Part shown: piece after piece, positions 21,871 to 32,199 of the stretch
Position numbering within the stretch: the stretch's first letter is position 1
Layout: each line of letters starts with the position of its first letter
From: Tuctoria greenei
Taxonomy: Eukaryota; Streptophyta; Magnoliopsida; Poales; Poaceae
Assembly (NCBI GenBank): GCA_036927565.1
Contig: JAYESD010000005.1
Coordinates: forward strand, 94,900,301 to 94,964,300
Direction: 5' to 3'
Length of the DNA: 64,000 bases
Translations under genes and position numbers: made by a program
Notes under the pieces: model-generated
Databases searched by the model: none
What the model was told of the DNA's origin: nothing
Seen by the model: only the letters and a program-made list of their open reading frames with translations

Positions 21871-24840
21871 ATCTCCATGGATCAAGACTAACTTAATACT
21901 TAATCTCAAAACTTATACTTACTTAATTCTAACTTAGTGTTAGCTTCTTTAGGTTTGACATATAGGGAACTTCGCATCAAGAATAGCCAATTACGTGCTA
22001 TCTGACTCGAACGACCATGATATATCTCACATTTAGAAGTAACCTTACCCTTAATGGCCCCTTAGTATCCAGTTGATCATAGGCTCCTCCTTAAACCCAT
22101 GTCGACTTTGTGTTCATTAAACACTTGGGTGGAAGACCTTTTGTAAACGGTACCGCAAGCAATCGCTTGTCACTGATTTGCTCAAAACAATAGTATGATC
22201 CTGGATTTTATCATATGCATCCTAATATCAATGTGTTTGGCGACACACTTGACTTGTTGCACTTGATACAAAACAACTTAAGTGGTTTAATGTTGTCGAC
22301 CACCCTTATAACCGGGTAAAAATAATTATAGTGTCTGCTCAATGGCCTCATGCTTAAAGAACATTCAATATACATCACTCATGATGTAGTGACCGCTTGA
22401 TTGGAGCTTTTCCACAATAAAACTCCAAAAATACGATTGTTAGCAATTGATTGTGGATTTTAGTACACATCTCGTAAAAATGAATCTTACTAAAACTTAT
22501 CTAAATGTCCTTAATTCTTACTCATCTTATCATGAGGCCTTATTCACTTATAAAACTTCAAAACTTTCCTTATTTCTAAACCAGTGATCTATAGCTGGAT
22601 TGAATTTACTTATGCCAAAAATATCTCGGTTACTTAAACTTTGTCAGGGTGTAATATTAATTGAGCAAACTGAAAAACTTCCGACAACAGAAGTACATGA
22701 AACCAATTCTATTCGATCGATCTCTGATTTGTTCCTATACTTATCACTCTTGACCTTAAGAGCAGACGTGAACTTAATCCATGCATATTACTCATTCTTA
22801 TGACTATAGTAGTTATGCATGATCTGATAGTCTAAATACCCCCTTATTATATCTTGGTGAAATTTACATACTAACAAATGAGAAAACTCACCAAGATCTT
22901 AACTTAACAACGATGAGGATAATATACTTACTCTTAAGTTGATCAATATTATTTCTTACTGCAATATATCATCCTCTAATAGATACTTAACTTTATTGTC
23001 TTAAGAGAAACACTATTTGTCCTTCTCAATATCTTATAATACCCAAATCTATTTTGAATTTATTGAATGTGAGATATTCTTAACTTAGATACTCTTATTT
23101 CAATCCATGAATGAATTTACTTTAAGATATCTCACTTCACTGACTTACATGATAGAACGCATGGTTCGAATTATCTAAAACATTCTCAAATAAACTCATT
23201 GAGAAATGTCTCGCTTATGAGCATCTTACGATGAGACTTATATCAAAAGCATTTATTATTCCTTTTAGAGTCATGTTAGCTTTTATAGACTCATTACAGT
23301 CTACTGATTTGACTCTATTGGAAAACTAAAATTCTAAGTCATTCAAATGAGTGACAATCACTCACAACTTATTTATATGAAGTGTGATCATCATCATTTG
23401 AATTTCTTAACACATTTGTTGGCTTATTTGTGATCTTAAAAGAGGCTGCTTTCATTCTTCATCATTATTGGCTACTAATGATGAAAAATTAAATAGCAGG
23501 TATTGTGAGAACAATATCTAGCATTGTTAACATAATATTAGTAAGACATCATAAAGAACGAATCTTGAAAAAATAAAGTGCTTACACAAGCCACTTACTT
23601 TCAAGATCGGTATCTTTAGATGTCAAACTCCTCCTGATTTAGTCATCGGTTAAGAAGACTATAATACCCCATTTTAAAATGAGGATCTTAAATCTTATTG
23701 AAAAGCCAACAAAATCACAACTTATTTTCTTAGTAATAATCTTATTCTTATTATCATACTTATAATTATTTGGGTAATTCTAATTATATATAACTTATAC
23801 GATGTTTATAAGCATCACTTAATTAAGGAAAGACAGAGTGAAAACACTAAAGTCTCATCTTACCAGATCACTCTCTTAATTATATTATATTTCCTTACAA
23901 ACTTAATAAAATGTAAAGAAATAATCATACATTTCTAATTCGAGGTATTAGACGATAATATATATTGTACTCCCCCTTATTGTATAGATCATTCTTATTA
24001 TAATGCACACAATGCATTATAAAAACTAAAAATTGTGAGGTGAAAATCTATTACTTAATGATATCACACTCATCATCTTAGTGATAAACCTACAATCCCC
24101 CCCTCGAAATATGACCTAAACAATAGTGTCATGATTTCGAAGACAATTTACAATGCTTAGAATGAGGAGATAATTATATTACTTACTTATATCCTAATAA
24201 CACCACTTAATACTAATGGGAGTACATCACATCTTTTTAGGATATAAGAATTTCTCTATGCCATCATCTAAAGATTCTAAACGATATGCTTAACATTTTT
24301 GACGATGTAAAAATGTGAAAAACTAATTTCTTACTCTTGAATTTCATGTCAAATAACTTAATATTAATAACACAATTGCACATTTCAAGAATATGCTATC
24401 AATGATATACGACTAATAAATAAACAGTAAAACGACAATTCTAACAAGTGCTAAAAATACATATTTGAAGATACATTTAACTAAAAATCTTCAATTCTTA
24501 ATAATCATTTTATTATTAATGATACAATGAGAATGCTCTCATAGAATTTCTAATTTACTTACGTTCTTATCGACATGAAAAACTTACTAAAATGTAAAAT
24601 AACATAAAAAGACATAACAGATTTGCTTATCACGCGAGATAATTCCCGATAAAGCGACTTAATTATTAGAATAAAACTTAAGGCATGAGAAATACTTTTA
24701 ATATCCGAGACAATATATATTCAGAAATAAATCTGAATTAATCTTAAACTTAATTACTTAAATAAATTTAGTCCCATTTACGAAGTGTACGCAACATTTA
24801 GATCATAGTCTTAATAAAGCATACATGACTAAATAGAATA
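21871..24840. other. AT-rich non-coding interior of the copia-type element, left part
   Basis: I see no gene over about 3 kb. The sequence is AT-rich with repeated short words such as TTACTTA and CTTAAT on both strands, and stops are frequent in all frames. No gag, protease, integrase or reverse transcriptase motif could be found. Confidence 0.7.
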
Positions 24841-25463
24841 TTGTATTTTATCTTTCACGTTGGTTACTCAACAAAATACAATTCTCGATACATCTTAATT
24901 AACATAGAATATTTTGTCTTTCACGTTGGTTACTCAATAAAATATACAATAACATAATTGACCTTAATCAACATAGAATATTTTATCTTTCACGTTGGTT
25001 ACTCAACAAAATATATAATAACTTAATTATTTTAATGAACTACAAAATTGTGTTTTGTCTTTCACATAGTTACTCGACAAAACACACTAAATTCATAATA
25101 AATTTCGATTTTCACATTGGTTACTCAACGAAATTCGTTATGAACTAAAAATTACTTAAACAACTAAAAAATATTTGTTTTGCTTTCACGTTAGTTACTC
25201 GACAAAATAAGACATTCTAAATGTAGTAAATTTCATTTTTCACGTTGGTTACTCAACGAAATTCTTTACAAACTAAAAATTACTTAAAAGATGTGTTCTA
25301 TCTTTCCCGTAGGTTACTTTGACAAAACACAACATTAAAGCATGAAAAATTTGTTTTTCACGTTGGTTACTCAACATAATTTTCATACACTAATACAAAT
25401 GATCTTAGTAAACTTAAACACACAGTAAATTTATTTTTCACGTTGCTTACTCAATAAATTTAC
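24841..25463 (-). repeat. Array of ten stem-loops with a constant loop and changing, self-complementary stems
   Basis: Ten units lie 51-80 bases apart. Each has the core TTTCACGTTGGTTACTCAA (or a close variant) between two complementary arms. Arms that pair without mismatch include 24841-24849 with 24873-24881, 24909-24915 with 24939-24945, 24978-24984 with 25008-25014, 25050-25059 with 25076-25085, 25101-25107 with 25129-25135, and 25425-25433 with 25455-25463. Arm sequences differ (TTGTATTTT, GTGTTTTGTC, AATTTCG, GTAAATTTA), yet each has its own matching partner. From the fourth unit on, two arm types alternate, giving a dimer of about 116-128 bases. In the element's sense RNA the loop reads TTGAGTAACCAACGTGAAA. 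Function unknown. Confidence 0.85.
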
Positions 25464-26999
25464 CGCACCAAAGATAAAGTTTTAGTTGCACATCGGAAGC
25501 TTAAGTCTTAACAAGCTTAATTATTAGAACTGAATTAATTAATGGAACAATTTAATAAATTGATTCTTCTAAATAAATCTTTTTGTTAGATCCAATTTAA
25601 ATAGAAGAATACTTAAACTAATTCATCTTACAAGAACAACAGAAGCTTAATGATGAACTTACTAAACTTATATGTATATGTACACCATATACATCTGAAT
25701 CTTAATTAGGACTTAATAATCTTAATCACAATAATTGAATTATCATGTTACTTAATACAAACTAATACGAGGCAAAATCTAATTACTTAATAAAATTAAA
25801 CATTATTTTACGTCACTTTTAGGAAGTAGCGTAAAATTCTCAGATTAACTTATTACAATATCATAGTAAAATTCTATCAGCGACGCTGATCGCAATATAA
25901 AATTATTGTGCTGACCAGATATTTATTCAATATCTAAATCAGATTTTTCATAACATGAAATCTTGCTTAAGTTTAAGAAAATTGCCTCGTGCTTAAACAC
26001 TAATTCCCAAAATACTAAAACTTAAAACAGTGACTAACTACTTAAATGATTACTAAATACTTAAACTTGTAGCTAAATACTTAAAATTACAATGTTAAAT
26101 CTTACTAATCTTATACTTACACTAATTAGCAAAATAATACAACTTATATAAATCACTAATTACTTGAAACAAGATTGGGCACTTAAACTTATAGCTAAGT
26201 ATTTAAACATAGTGAAAGCTTACTCAAAGTATCCTAATTAAAAATTCTCACGTTGGTGAAAAAATGTTAACTAGAAAGTCATAAACTTAACACTTAACAA
26301 TGGAAACTAATGTACTTAATTCATACTTAGTTATACATAGTAGCAAAATATTCTTATTTTAATGATATTGAGAAATATCAATTCTTGCTACATAAATACT
26401 AAATATTACACTAATTTCCAAATAAAGATAAATTAGTGAATTAATTGGTTTGGGAAAATGAAACTTACTAATCTTAATTTCCAATTTTCCAAATTATTAA
26501 AATTTGGAGTTCTTAGCATTATACCAATTTTCGCATTATGAGAAAATTGTAAACTTAGTATATATTTCATTATTCCCGAACACGGTAAATTATAAAATTT
26601 GGAAAACTTATCTAATGATACTTAAATCTCCATAGCAATGAATTCTTACCCTTACCGATATACTTAATTTTGCAATAAAAATAATCAAAACATCTTGCTG
26701 TATTGCTAATTACTGCAAATCTTTGCTTATCATATTTATTAATCAATTCTGTTAAACAGAAATTAATTAAAAAAATTGGGCCTAAAAACAGAAAATCAAT
26801 AAAAAAGAATCAGCTAAAATGTCAAGGCCCGTAGCTGCAAAGTGGCTCAAAAGCCCACATGTAACAATACTAAGTAATTCTTAAAGAATATTGCAGATGA
26901 CTCAAAAGAGAAAAATGGCCCACAGCCCGGTACTTAACATCCGTAATAATCCCCAAGTTTCTTACTAGACTCAAATGCAGCAGCTGATTGAGTTTGTTC
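25464..26999. other. AT-rich non-coding interior of the copia-type element, middle part
   Basis: No gene is visible. A solitary variant of the array core, TTCTCACGTTGGTGAAAAAA, occurs at 26246-26265 outside the array. The rest is rich in ACTTAAA and CTTAAT words. Confidence 0.6.
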
Positions 27000-27797
27000 C
27001 AGCTAGGTCCACTTACTAGCCAGCAAGGATAAACTCAAGCTCAAGCAGCCAGCATACGCCTCCAACCTGGTCCAGCGCACGTGGCCGAGCAGGCCATGGT
27101 CTGCCGTGCGCATGCGTACGCATGAGCTGCCCACAACGGTGCTGCCCATGTGCAGCAGTGCAGAGCGGCCATATCTTCTTATATGAGCCTGTACACGTTC
27201 TCATTTGGGACACCGCAGCCCACAGAGGTCGATCACGTACCGGCCACATGAGGCTCATGGAGAGGGGCAAAGCGCATGGCCCCCAGAGCAGCCCGACTAA
27301 CCTGATCGTCGGATTGAATCCGACGGCTGAGCGCGAAGACCGGGAAGCAAAATACGCTGCGCTCGCCCACCACCCCGAAACCCTAATCAGTTTCTCCCCT
27401 GACCTTCTCTCTCCCAGCGCCGTAAGCACACAACCGAAAGAAAGAGAAGGGGAGCAGCGGTGGCCATGACAGCCAGGCGGCGTTGCAACGGGTCCCCTCG
27501 CCGGCGTGCGCGCCCGCTCGCGGGTGGACACGCCGCCGTCAAGCGGCGCCGTCGTGGTGCCCTTAAATGGCCCTGAACCCGAAATCCGACGTGAAAAACG
27601 TCATGGATCCGGTGGCAGCGACGACGAGGGCTACGGTTAGGTAAGTCCTCTAGTCTCTTTTTCTTACTGTTTCTAAGGTTAGGGGTCCGGGGTTGTTGGA
27701 TTGACTCGGGCTTTGGAGATTTCTTATTCGGATCTGAGTAAATCCCCTCCTTCTAATTGCTATGGAGTTCAAATCCGCGATAGATTGGCTACTAGGA
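27000..27797. other. GC-rich 5' leader of the copia-type element
   Basis: In element orientation this is the leader just after the primer site. It is GC-rich, unlike the rest of the interior. A 171-codon minus-strand frame (27016-27531) has low-complexity Arg/Ala/Gly composition and no domain; I regard it as a by-product of GC content. It may contain captured or regulatory sequence but I cannot name any. Confidence 0.45.
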
Positions 27798-27812
27798 TGG
27801 CTCTGGTACCAA
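27798..27812 (-). promoter_or_regulatory. Primer binding site of the copia-type element
   Basis: On the minus strand the site is TTGGTACCAGAGCCA, close to the initiator tRNA-Met primer consensus TGGTATCAGAGCC. It directly abuts the 5' LTR and establishes minus orientation. Confidence 0.85.
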
Positions 27813-28277
27813 TGTTGCTTTTGATAGTGCCTAGCAGCTAGATCTACCGGGATACATGGCAGCTCAAGACAAATCATGTAATGGACAATAGATCTTAGGA
27901 ACATAAGTAAAGGGGAAGTTTTGGCGCACCTTTGTTGTGTGTACCTCATTATAGAGAAGGCTGACGATGCGGAAGGCCTGCGTGTTGTGGTCCTGCAGGG
28001 CAGTGGAGGTGGAGTCGAGGTCGTCGGTCTTGGTCGACCAGTGACGACGCCGCAGGTGCTGGGGGCCTTCCCCTCACTCCCGTGCCTTAGCAGATCGGTT
28101 CTCAGGTGCTTAGGATTAACTCTGTTAGGTTATTAACCCCTTAATCCTCTTATTTATATGTTACATGGTGTGAGAGGGGGCCCACAGCCAGTACGTGGCT
28201 CGACGCCCCCCATCAGGGCGCTACATGAGGGAGGAACAAGTCAAGATGACCGATTCTAACGGAGATCAACTCTAACA
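27813..28277 (-). repeat. 5' LTR of the copia-type element (right side), with TATA box
   Basis: It starts TGTTGCTTTTG on the plus strand and ends CTCTAACA. On the minus strand ATATAAATAAG (28147-28157 on the plus strand as CTTATTTATAT) is a plausible TATA box for transcription leftward through the element. Confidence 0.88.
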
Positions 28278-28282
28278 CAGGA

Positions 28283-30853
28283 AAACCGTCAGATGTCCCC
28301 AGAGGAGATTCAATTACGTAAGGATCTGAAAACCAGAGCTCTTGGCTTAGCTGCAGTGGAGCGATCAAGACGTCGGCAGGCCTCAAGGATGACCTGGCTA
28401 CGCGAGGGAGATGCATGCACCCGATACTTTCACCTCAAAGCAAATGATAGAGCTTGCAAGAACTTTATCTACGGTCTCCAGGACTCCCAGGGGCACATGC
28501 ACTGGGACCACAAAGAGAAAGAAGCAATTCTGCATGAATATTTCAATCAGCTCCTGGGTATAAGTCAAGTGAGGCACCATACTTTAAACTGGCAAGAACT
28601 TGGACTATCACAGATCCAACAAACTGGCCTTGATGCGCTCTTTACAGAACAAGAAATCTGGAATGCCATCAACGAAATGCCTAGTGAGAAATAACCGGGA
28701 CCCGATGGTTTCACAATGACTTTCTACAAAAAATGTTGGCAAGTGATCAAAGAAGACGTCATAGCTGCTTTCAATTGTTTCTTTATGTTGAACGCTGGGC
28801 CGCTGCCCAAACTGAACAGAGCATTCATAACTCTATTGCCCAAGAAAGAAAGTGCTCATTTACCTCAAGATTATAGGCCTATTAGCCTCATCCATTCAGT
28901 AGACAAACTTATATCGAAAGTCCTGGCGCGCAGAATGGCAGGTGAAATGGATGGCCTCATTTCTGGGGTGCAGAGCGCGTTCATCAAGCGGCGATCCATC
29001 CAAGACAGCTTCTTATATGTTTGCAACCTGGCAAGAGATTTCCATCGGAGAAGACAACCCTCCTTGTTATTCAAGCTCGACATTACGAAAGCTTTTGACT
29101 CCCTGTCCTGGCCATATCTCCTCGAGCTTATGCAGCAAAGAGGTTCTCCAAACAGATGGACAAATTGGCTGTCTTTGCTTCTCTCGACTGCTTCATCCTC
29201 AGTGTACTTAAATGGTTCTCAAGGATCTCAAATCAAACATGCACGTGGACTTCGCCGCGATCCCTTACCGCCGTACCTTTTCATTTTAGCAATAGATACC
29301 CTCCAATACATCTTCAACCTAGCGACAGAGGATGGTTGCTTATGCCCGCTCCAAGGCACTCATGCTTCAATGCGTGTATCCATGTATGCCGTCAACGTGG
29401 TTCTGTTCCTCAAGCCCACCAGAGATGATGTGCAAACTGCTATGCAAATTCTCGATCTTTTTGGTGACGCAACAGGCCTCAGAATAAATGTGGTGAAGAG
29501 TGCGGTGCTGCCAATAAGATGTGAGGGCTTGGACCTTGATACCATCCTATCTGATTTTGATGGCCAACACACTACATTCCGACCTATCTGGGCATTCCTC
29601 TCACGCTAAATCGGCCAAAACTGATGCACCAACAACAAATACAAGACAAGGCTTTAGCTAATCTAGCAGGCTGGCAGAGTCATCTTTTGAGCATTGGAGG
29701 CCGTCGGGAACTGGTGCACTCCGTACTTAGTTCTCTTGCTTCTCATGTCCTAGCAGTTGTGAAGCCCCCCAAAAAATTCCTCAAGGACCTAGACAAAGTT
29801 CGTCGCCGCTTTTTCTGGGCCGGCAATCAACAACTTCATGGAGGAAAATGCCAAGTAAAATGGAGCAGAGTTTGTCGTCCTATGGAATTCGTGGGACTGG
29901 GGATCAGTGACCTACAAAAGTTTAGTCGTGCATTACGCCTAAGATGGTTGTGGCTAGATTGGACGCAACCAGGAAGGCCATGGAAAGGTATGGAATTGCC
30001 GTTGATGATTCTGACCGTGGTCTTTTCGCGACTGCAACAGCAGTAACACTGCAAGATGGACAAACTGCAAGATTTTGGTACTCTAGCTGGCTACACGGCA
30101 GTGCACCGGCGCAATTGTTCCCTGATCTGTACAAGGCCACCAAGGGAAAGCGAAGGTCAGTCGCAAATGCTCTGAGAGATCAAAATTGGGCATGTGATCT
30201 ACTGCCACGGCTATCGATACTTTTGCTGCCTGACTACGTAAAACTTTGGGAGGCCATCGACAACATGCACCTATCCTTGACTCCAGGAGCGCAAGACCAG
30301 ATTAGATGGGTCCATAATGCTTCGGGCCAATACACGGCAAGCTCTGCATACAAGCTTCAGTTCCAAGGCAGCACGGTGTCCCTCTTCCCTGGGAAGGTTT
30401 GGAGAGCTTGGGCACCCTCCATCGGACCGATTGCAACGAAGGGGATGGCCAAATAATTATTTTTGCCCCTTCTGTTACTGGCAATTAGAGATTGTCCGCC
30501 ATCTATTCATCAAATGCCCGCTCACGATGCAACTATGGTCCAAAATTGGTGTCTGGATGGGGGATAATGCCTTATGCCCGCCATCCATTCAGAACGAACA
30601 TTCTCTGGCCCTGTGTTTTGACAAGCTTTTTAGAGACCCTTCATCGGACCGAGCAAAGGGAGTCAACTCCATAATTATGGCGGTGATTTGGGGCCTCTGG
30701 ACGCACAGAAACAAAATAAATTTTCAAGACGATGACCACAATGTTGATTCCATTTTTGCTGCTGTGCAAGATGAAATCCGTTTGTGGGGCAGGGCGGGAG
30801 CAAAGCATTTGACACCTCTTATATCCGAGACACAGCGAGTAGATACTTTATAA
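28283..30853 (+). pseudogene. LINE ORF2, 3' part: reverse transcriptase and zf-RVT-like region
   Basis: This continues ORF2 after the copia-type insertion. MTWLREGDACTRYFHLKAN precedes the polymerase; a TAA at 28692-28694 breaks it just before PGPDGF. Motif A, FDITKAFDSLSW, keeps its Asp. Motif B, GLRRDPLPPYLF, is altered from the usual GLRQGDPLSP. Motif C should be YADD but reads YAVN, so both catalytic aspartates are lost. A frame change near 29590 separates the thumb region (29624-30046). The C-terminal part, 30317-30853, has RLQRRGW, CPFC and HLFIKC of the zf-RVT zinc-binding domain. It would have reverse-transcribed LINE RNA at the nicked target; this copy cannot. Confidence 0.88.
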
Positions 30854-30955
30854 TTTCTACTGTCGTGTTTAGGCATATGGATGTATCGCGGACACATCCA
30901 AACACTTGTAAAATTTTTCACTCTACTTATAATTAAAAGCCGATTATGGCCTTTC

Positions 30956-30965
30956 AAAAAAAAAA
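30956..30965 (+). other. Poly(A) tail of the LINE
   Basis: A run of ten A follows CCTTTC and merges into the right-hand target duplication (30962-30976), as expected for target-primed reverse transcription. Confidence 0.75.
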
Positions 30966-30976
30966 CATGGGTAAAT

Positions 30977-31388
30977 CCTAGTGTTCCTCCCTTCACATCC
31001 AAATTCAATCTCATGAAGGCTATAGAACCGTAAGTCCCTCACTGAATAACGAAGGAGCAAATCCGTAGTCTCTAAGATCTCGGTCCCACATGTCAACATT
31101 TGGTGGCCTAGGTAGAGGGCACCAAGTTTTGTGGTGTCACACTCAGTTAGCAGATTGAAGACTGTGAGGAGCGGGAAGTGTTTTTGCTCTCACCATTTGA
31201 AGGGCAGCTCTGGAGAAATGGAGGAGACATTGTCAGTACCACTTCCTCAGAAAGAAGAGGTCGAGGAGAGGTCCCTAGTCATGAGAATGATATCTTCCTG
31301 TACCACAGTAGGGAGGAAGATGTGTGTGCTAGCATTGAGAATGCTCGCAAGCATCATAACAGGTGGCTAGGCAAGAGCCTCACCACCT
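30977..31388. other. Flank between LINE and CACTA, with a primer-site-like motif
   Basis: This continues the sequence entered by the LINE. TTTGGTGGCCTAGGTAGAGG at about 31101-31120 resembles the TTGGCGCGCCAGGTAGGGG-type primer region of some grass LTR elements, so the LINE may sit in an LTR whose end is near 31098. A frame at 31131-31370 has no recognisable domain. The same host sequence continues after the CACTA element at 37291-37429. Confidence 0.35.
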
Positions 31389-31409
31389 CACTACAGGAAA
31401 CACGTAAAG

Positions 31410-31830
31410 AAGTGTCGGCCTTATCGCCATCGGTAGGATATTGTAACTGACGGGTTTACTATAAGACCGTCGGCCTACCGATGACCATAGCCGTCGAATC
31501 AAGGTCGACGTTCTTAACACGTTAAAGTTGTCAGGACTGACGGCTTCAGCGCATTAAAGACTTCGGCCGACCCACACCAACAACTTTACAGCGTAGGCAC
31601 AATATGCTCGTCGGGAGCCGCAGACCGACGGTCATATTGCTTTAAGGCCGTCGGCCCGGCTGTCCCAACAACTCTAATTTGCCTTAAAGCCGTCGGCCCC
31701 GATGATCATATATGCGTTACGTAGGCACTCTAGGGACCTATAGCGGTCGGTTTCGGTGCTACACTGACGGTTTCATGGTAATTATTACCGTCATTCTGTA
31801 GAAACCGACAGCCATACTAGCAGTTATGTT
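31410..31830. repeat. CACTA subterminal repeats, left end
   Basis: Many copies of a roughly 8-base core, CCGTCGGC or GACGG, occur in both orientations, alternating with AT-rich spacers (GACCGTCGGCC, CGTCGGTTT, AAGCCGTCGG). Such arrays bind the TNP proteins in characterised CACTA elements. Confidence 0.75.
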
Positions 31831-32199
31831 TTTTTTAAATCTGCGGCTGCTTTCCCCGGAATTAGTAAGAAATGCGGTTATACCCGTGAAGAAGAGCCAA
31901 CTTGTTGTCCGGGCTGCATCGGACGAGACATATTGAACTGCGATCCAAAACCACCTTGGAAGAACTGTATAAAGTAAGAATATTCAGTTACTAACTTTAA
32001 CACAAATATAGTAATGAGTATACCAACTTAAGTAAATCAGTAATTTACTTGCAACATCACCTCGAGCTGAGACTGTTGTGGCATATTGAACTGAGTTCCA
32101 GTGTTGCCTTGACCCCAGAACTACACGAAGGAAATTATTCATGAAATCTTAAATACAAACAGTTTGTAAATGAATAAACTATTCAATTGTTAAGATTAC

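Larger units (their letters stand above)
21394..28277 (-). mobile_element. Coding-free LTR element of copia type, inserted in LINE ORF2
   Basis: Two 465-base LTRs (21394-21858 and 27813-28277) begin TGTTG and end CTCCAACA or CTCTAACA, with an exact CAGGA target duplication. The primer site lies beside the right-hand LTR and the polypurine tract beside the left, so the element reads right to left. The 5.95-kb interior has no gag or pol similarity in any frame. By eye the LTRs differ at about 27 of 465 sites. Short TGTTG..CAACA LTRs suit the copia superfamily, but without pol the assignment is by structure only. In form it is a LARD-like non-autonomous element. Confidence 0.85.
15848..30961 (+). 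mobile_element. L1-like LINE retrotransposon, full-length but split by two later insertions
   Basis: A short GC-rich 5' region is followed by ORF1 with two zinc knuckles, and ORF2 with endonuclease, reverse transcriptase and a C-terminal zf-RVT-like region. A poly(A) tail and a 15-bp target duplication complete it. Subtracting the hAT copy (16705-17473) and copia-type element (21394-28277) with their duplications leaves about 7.45 kb, a normal size for a plant L1. Both ORFs carry stops and frameshifts, and catalytic residues are lost, so it is dead. It is younger than the sequence it entered and older than its two guests. Confidence 0.88.

Noticed and set aside
24841..25463. CRISPR-like array (regular repeats separated by spacers)
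   Set aside because: The DNA is plant nuclear, repeats are imperfect with variable spacing, and each unit carries its own changed stem.
27016..27531. 171-codon minus-strand frame in the copia-type element
   Set aside because: Low-complexity Arg/Ala/Gly composition in a GC-rich block, with an overlapping frame on the other strand and no recognisable domain.
27650..27949. 99-codon minus-strand frame
   Set aside because: It runs from the LTR through the primer site into the leader; the same N-terminal sequence recurs at the other LTR (21369-21674), so it is only LTR sequence.
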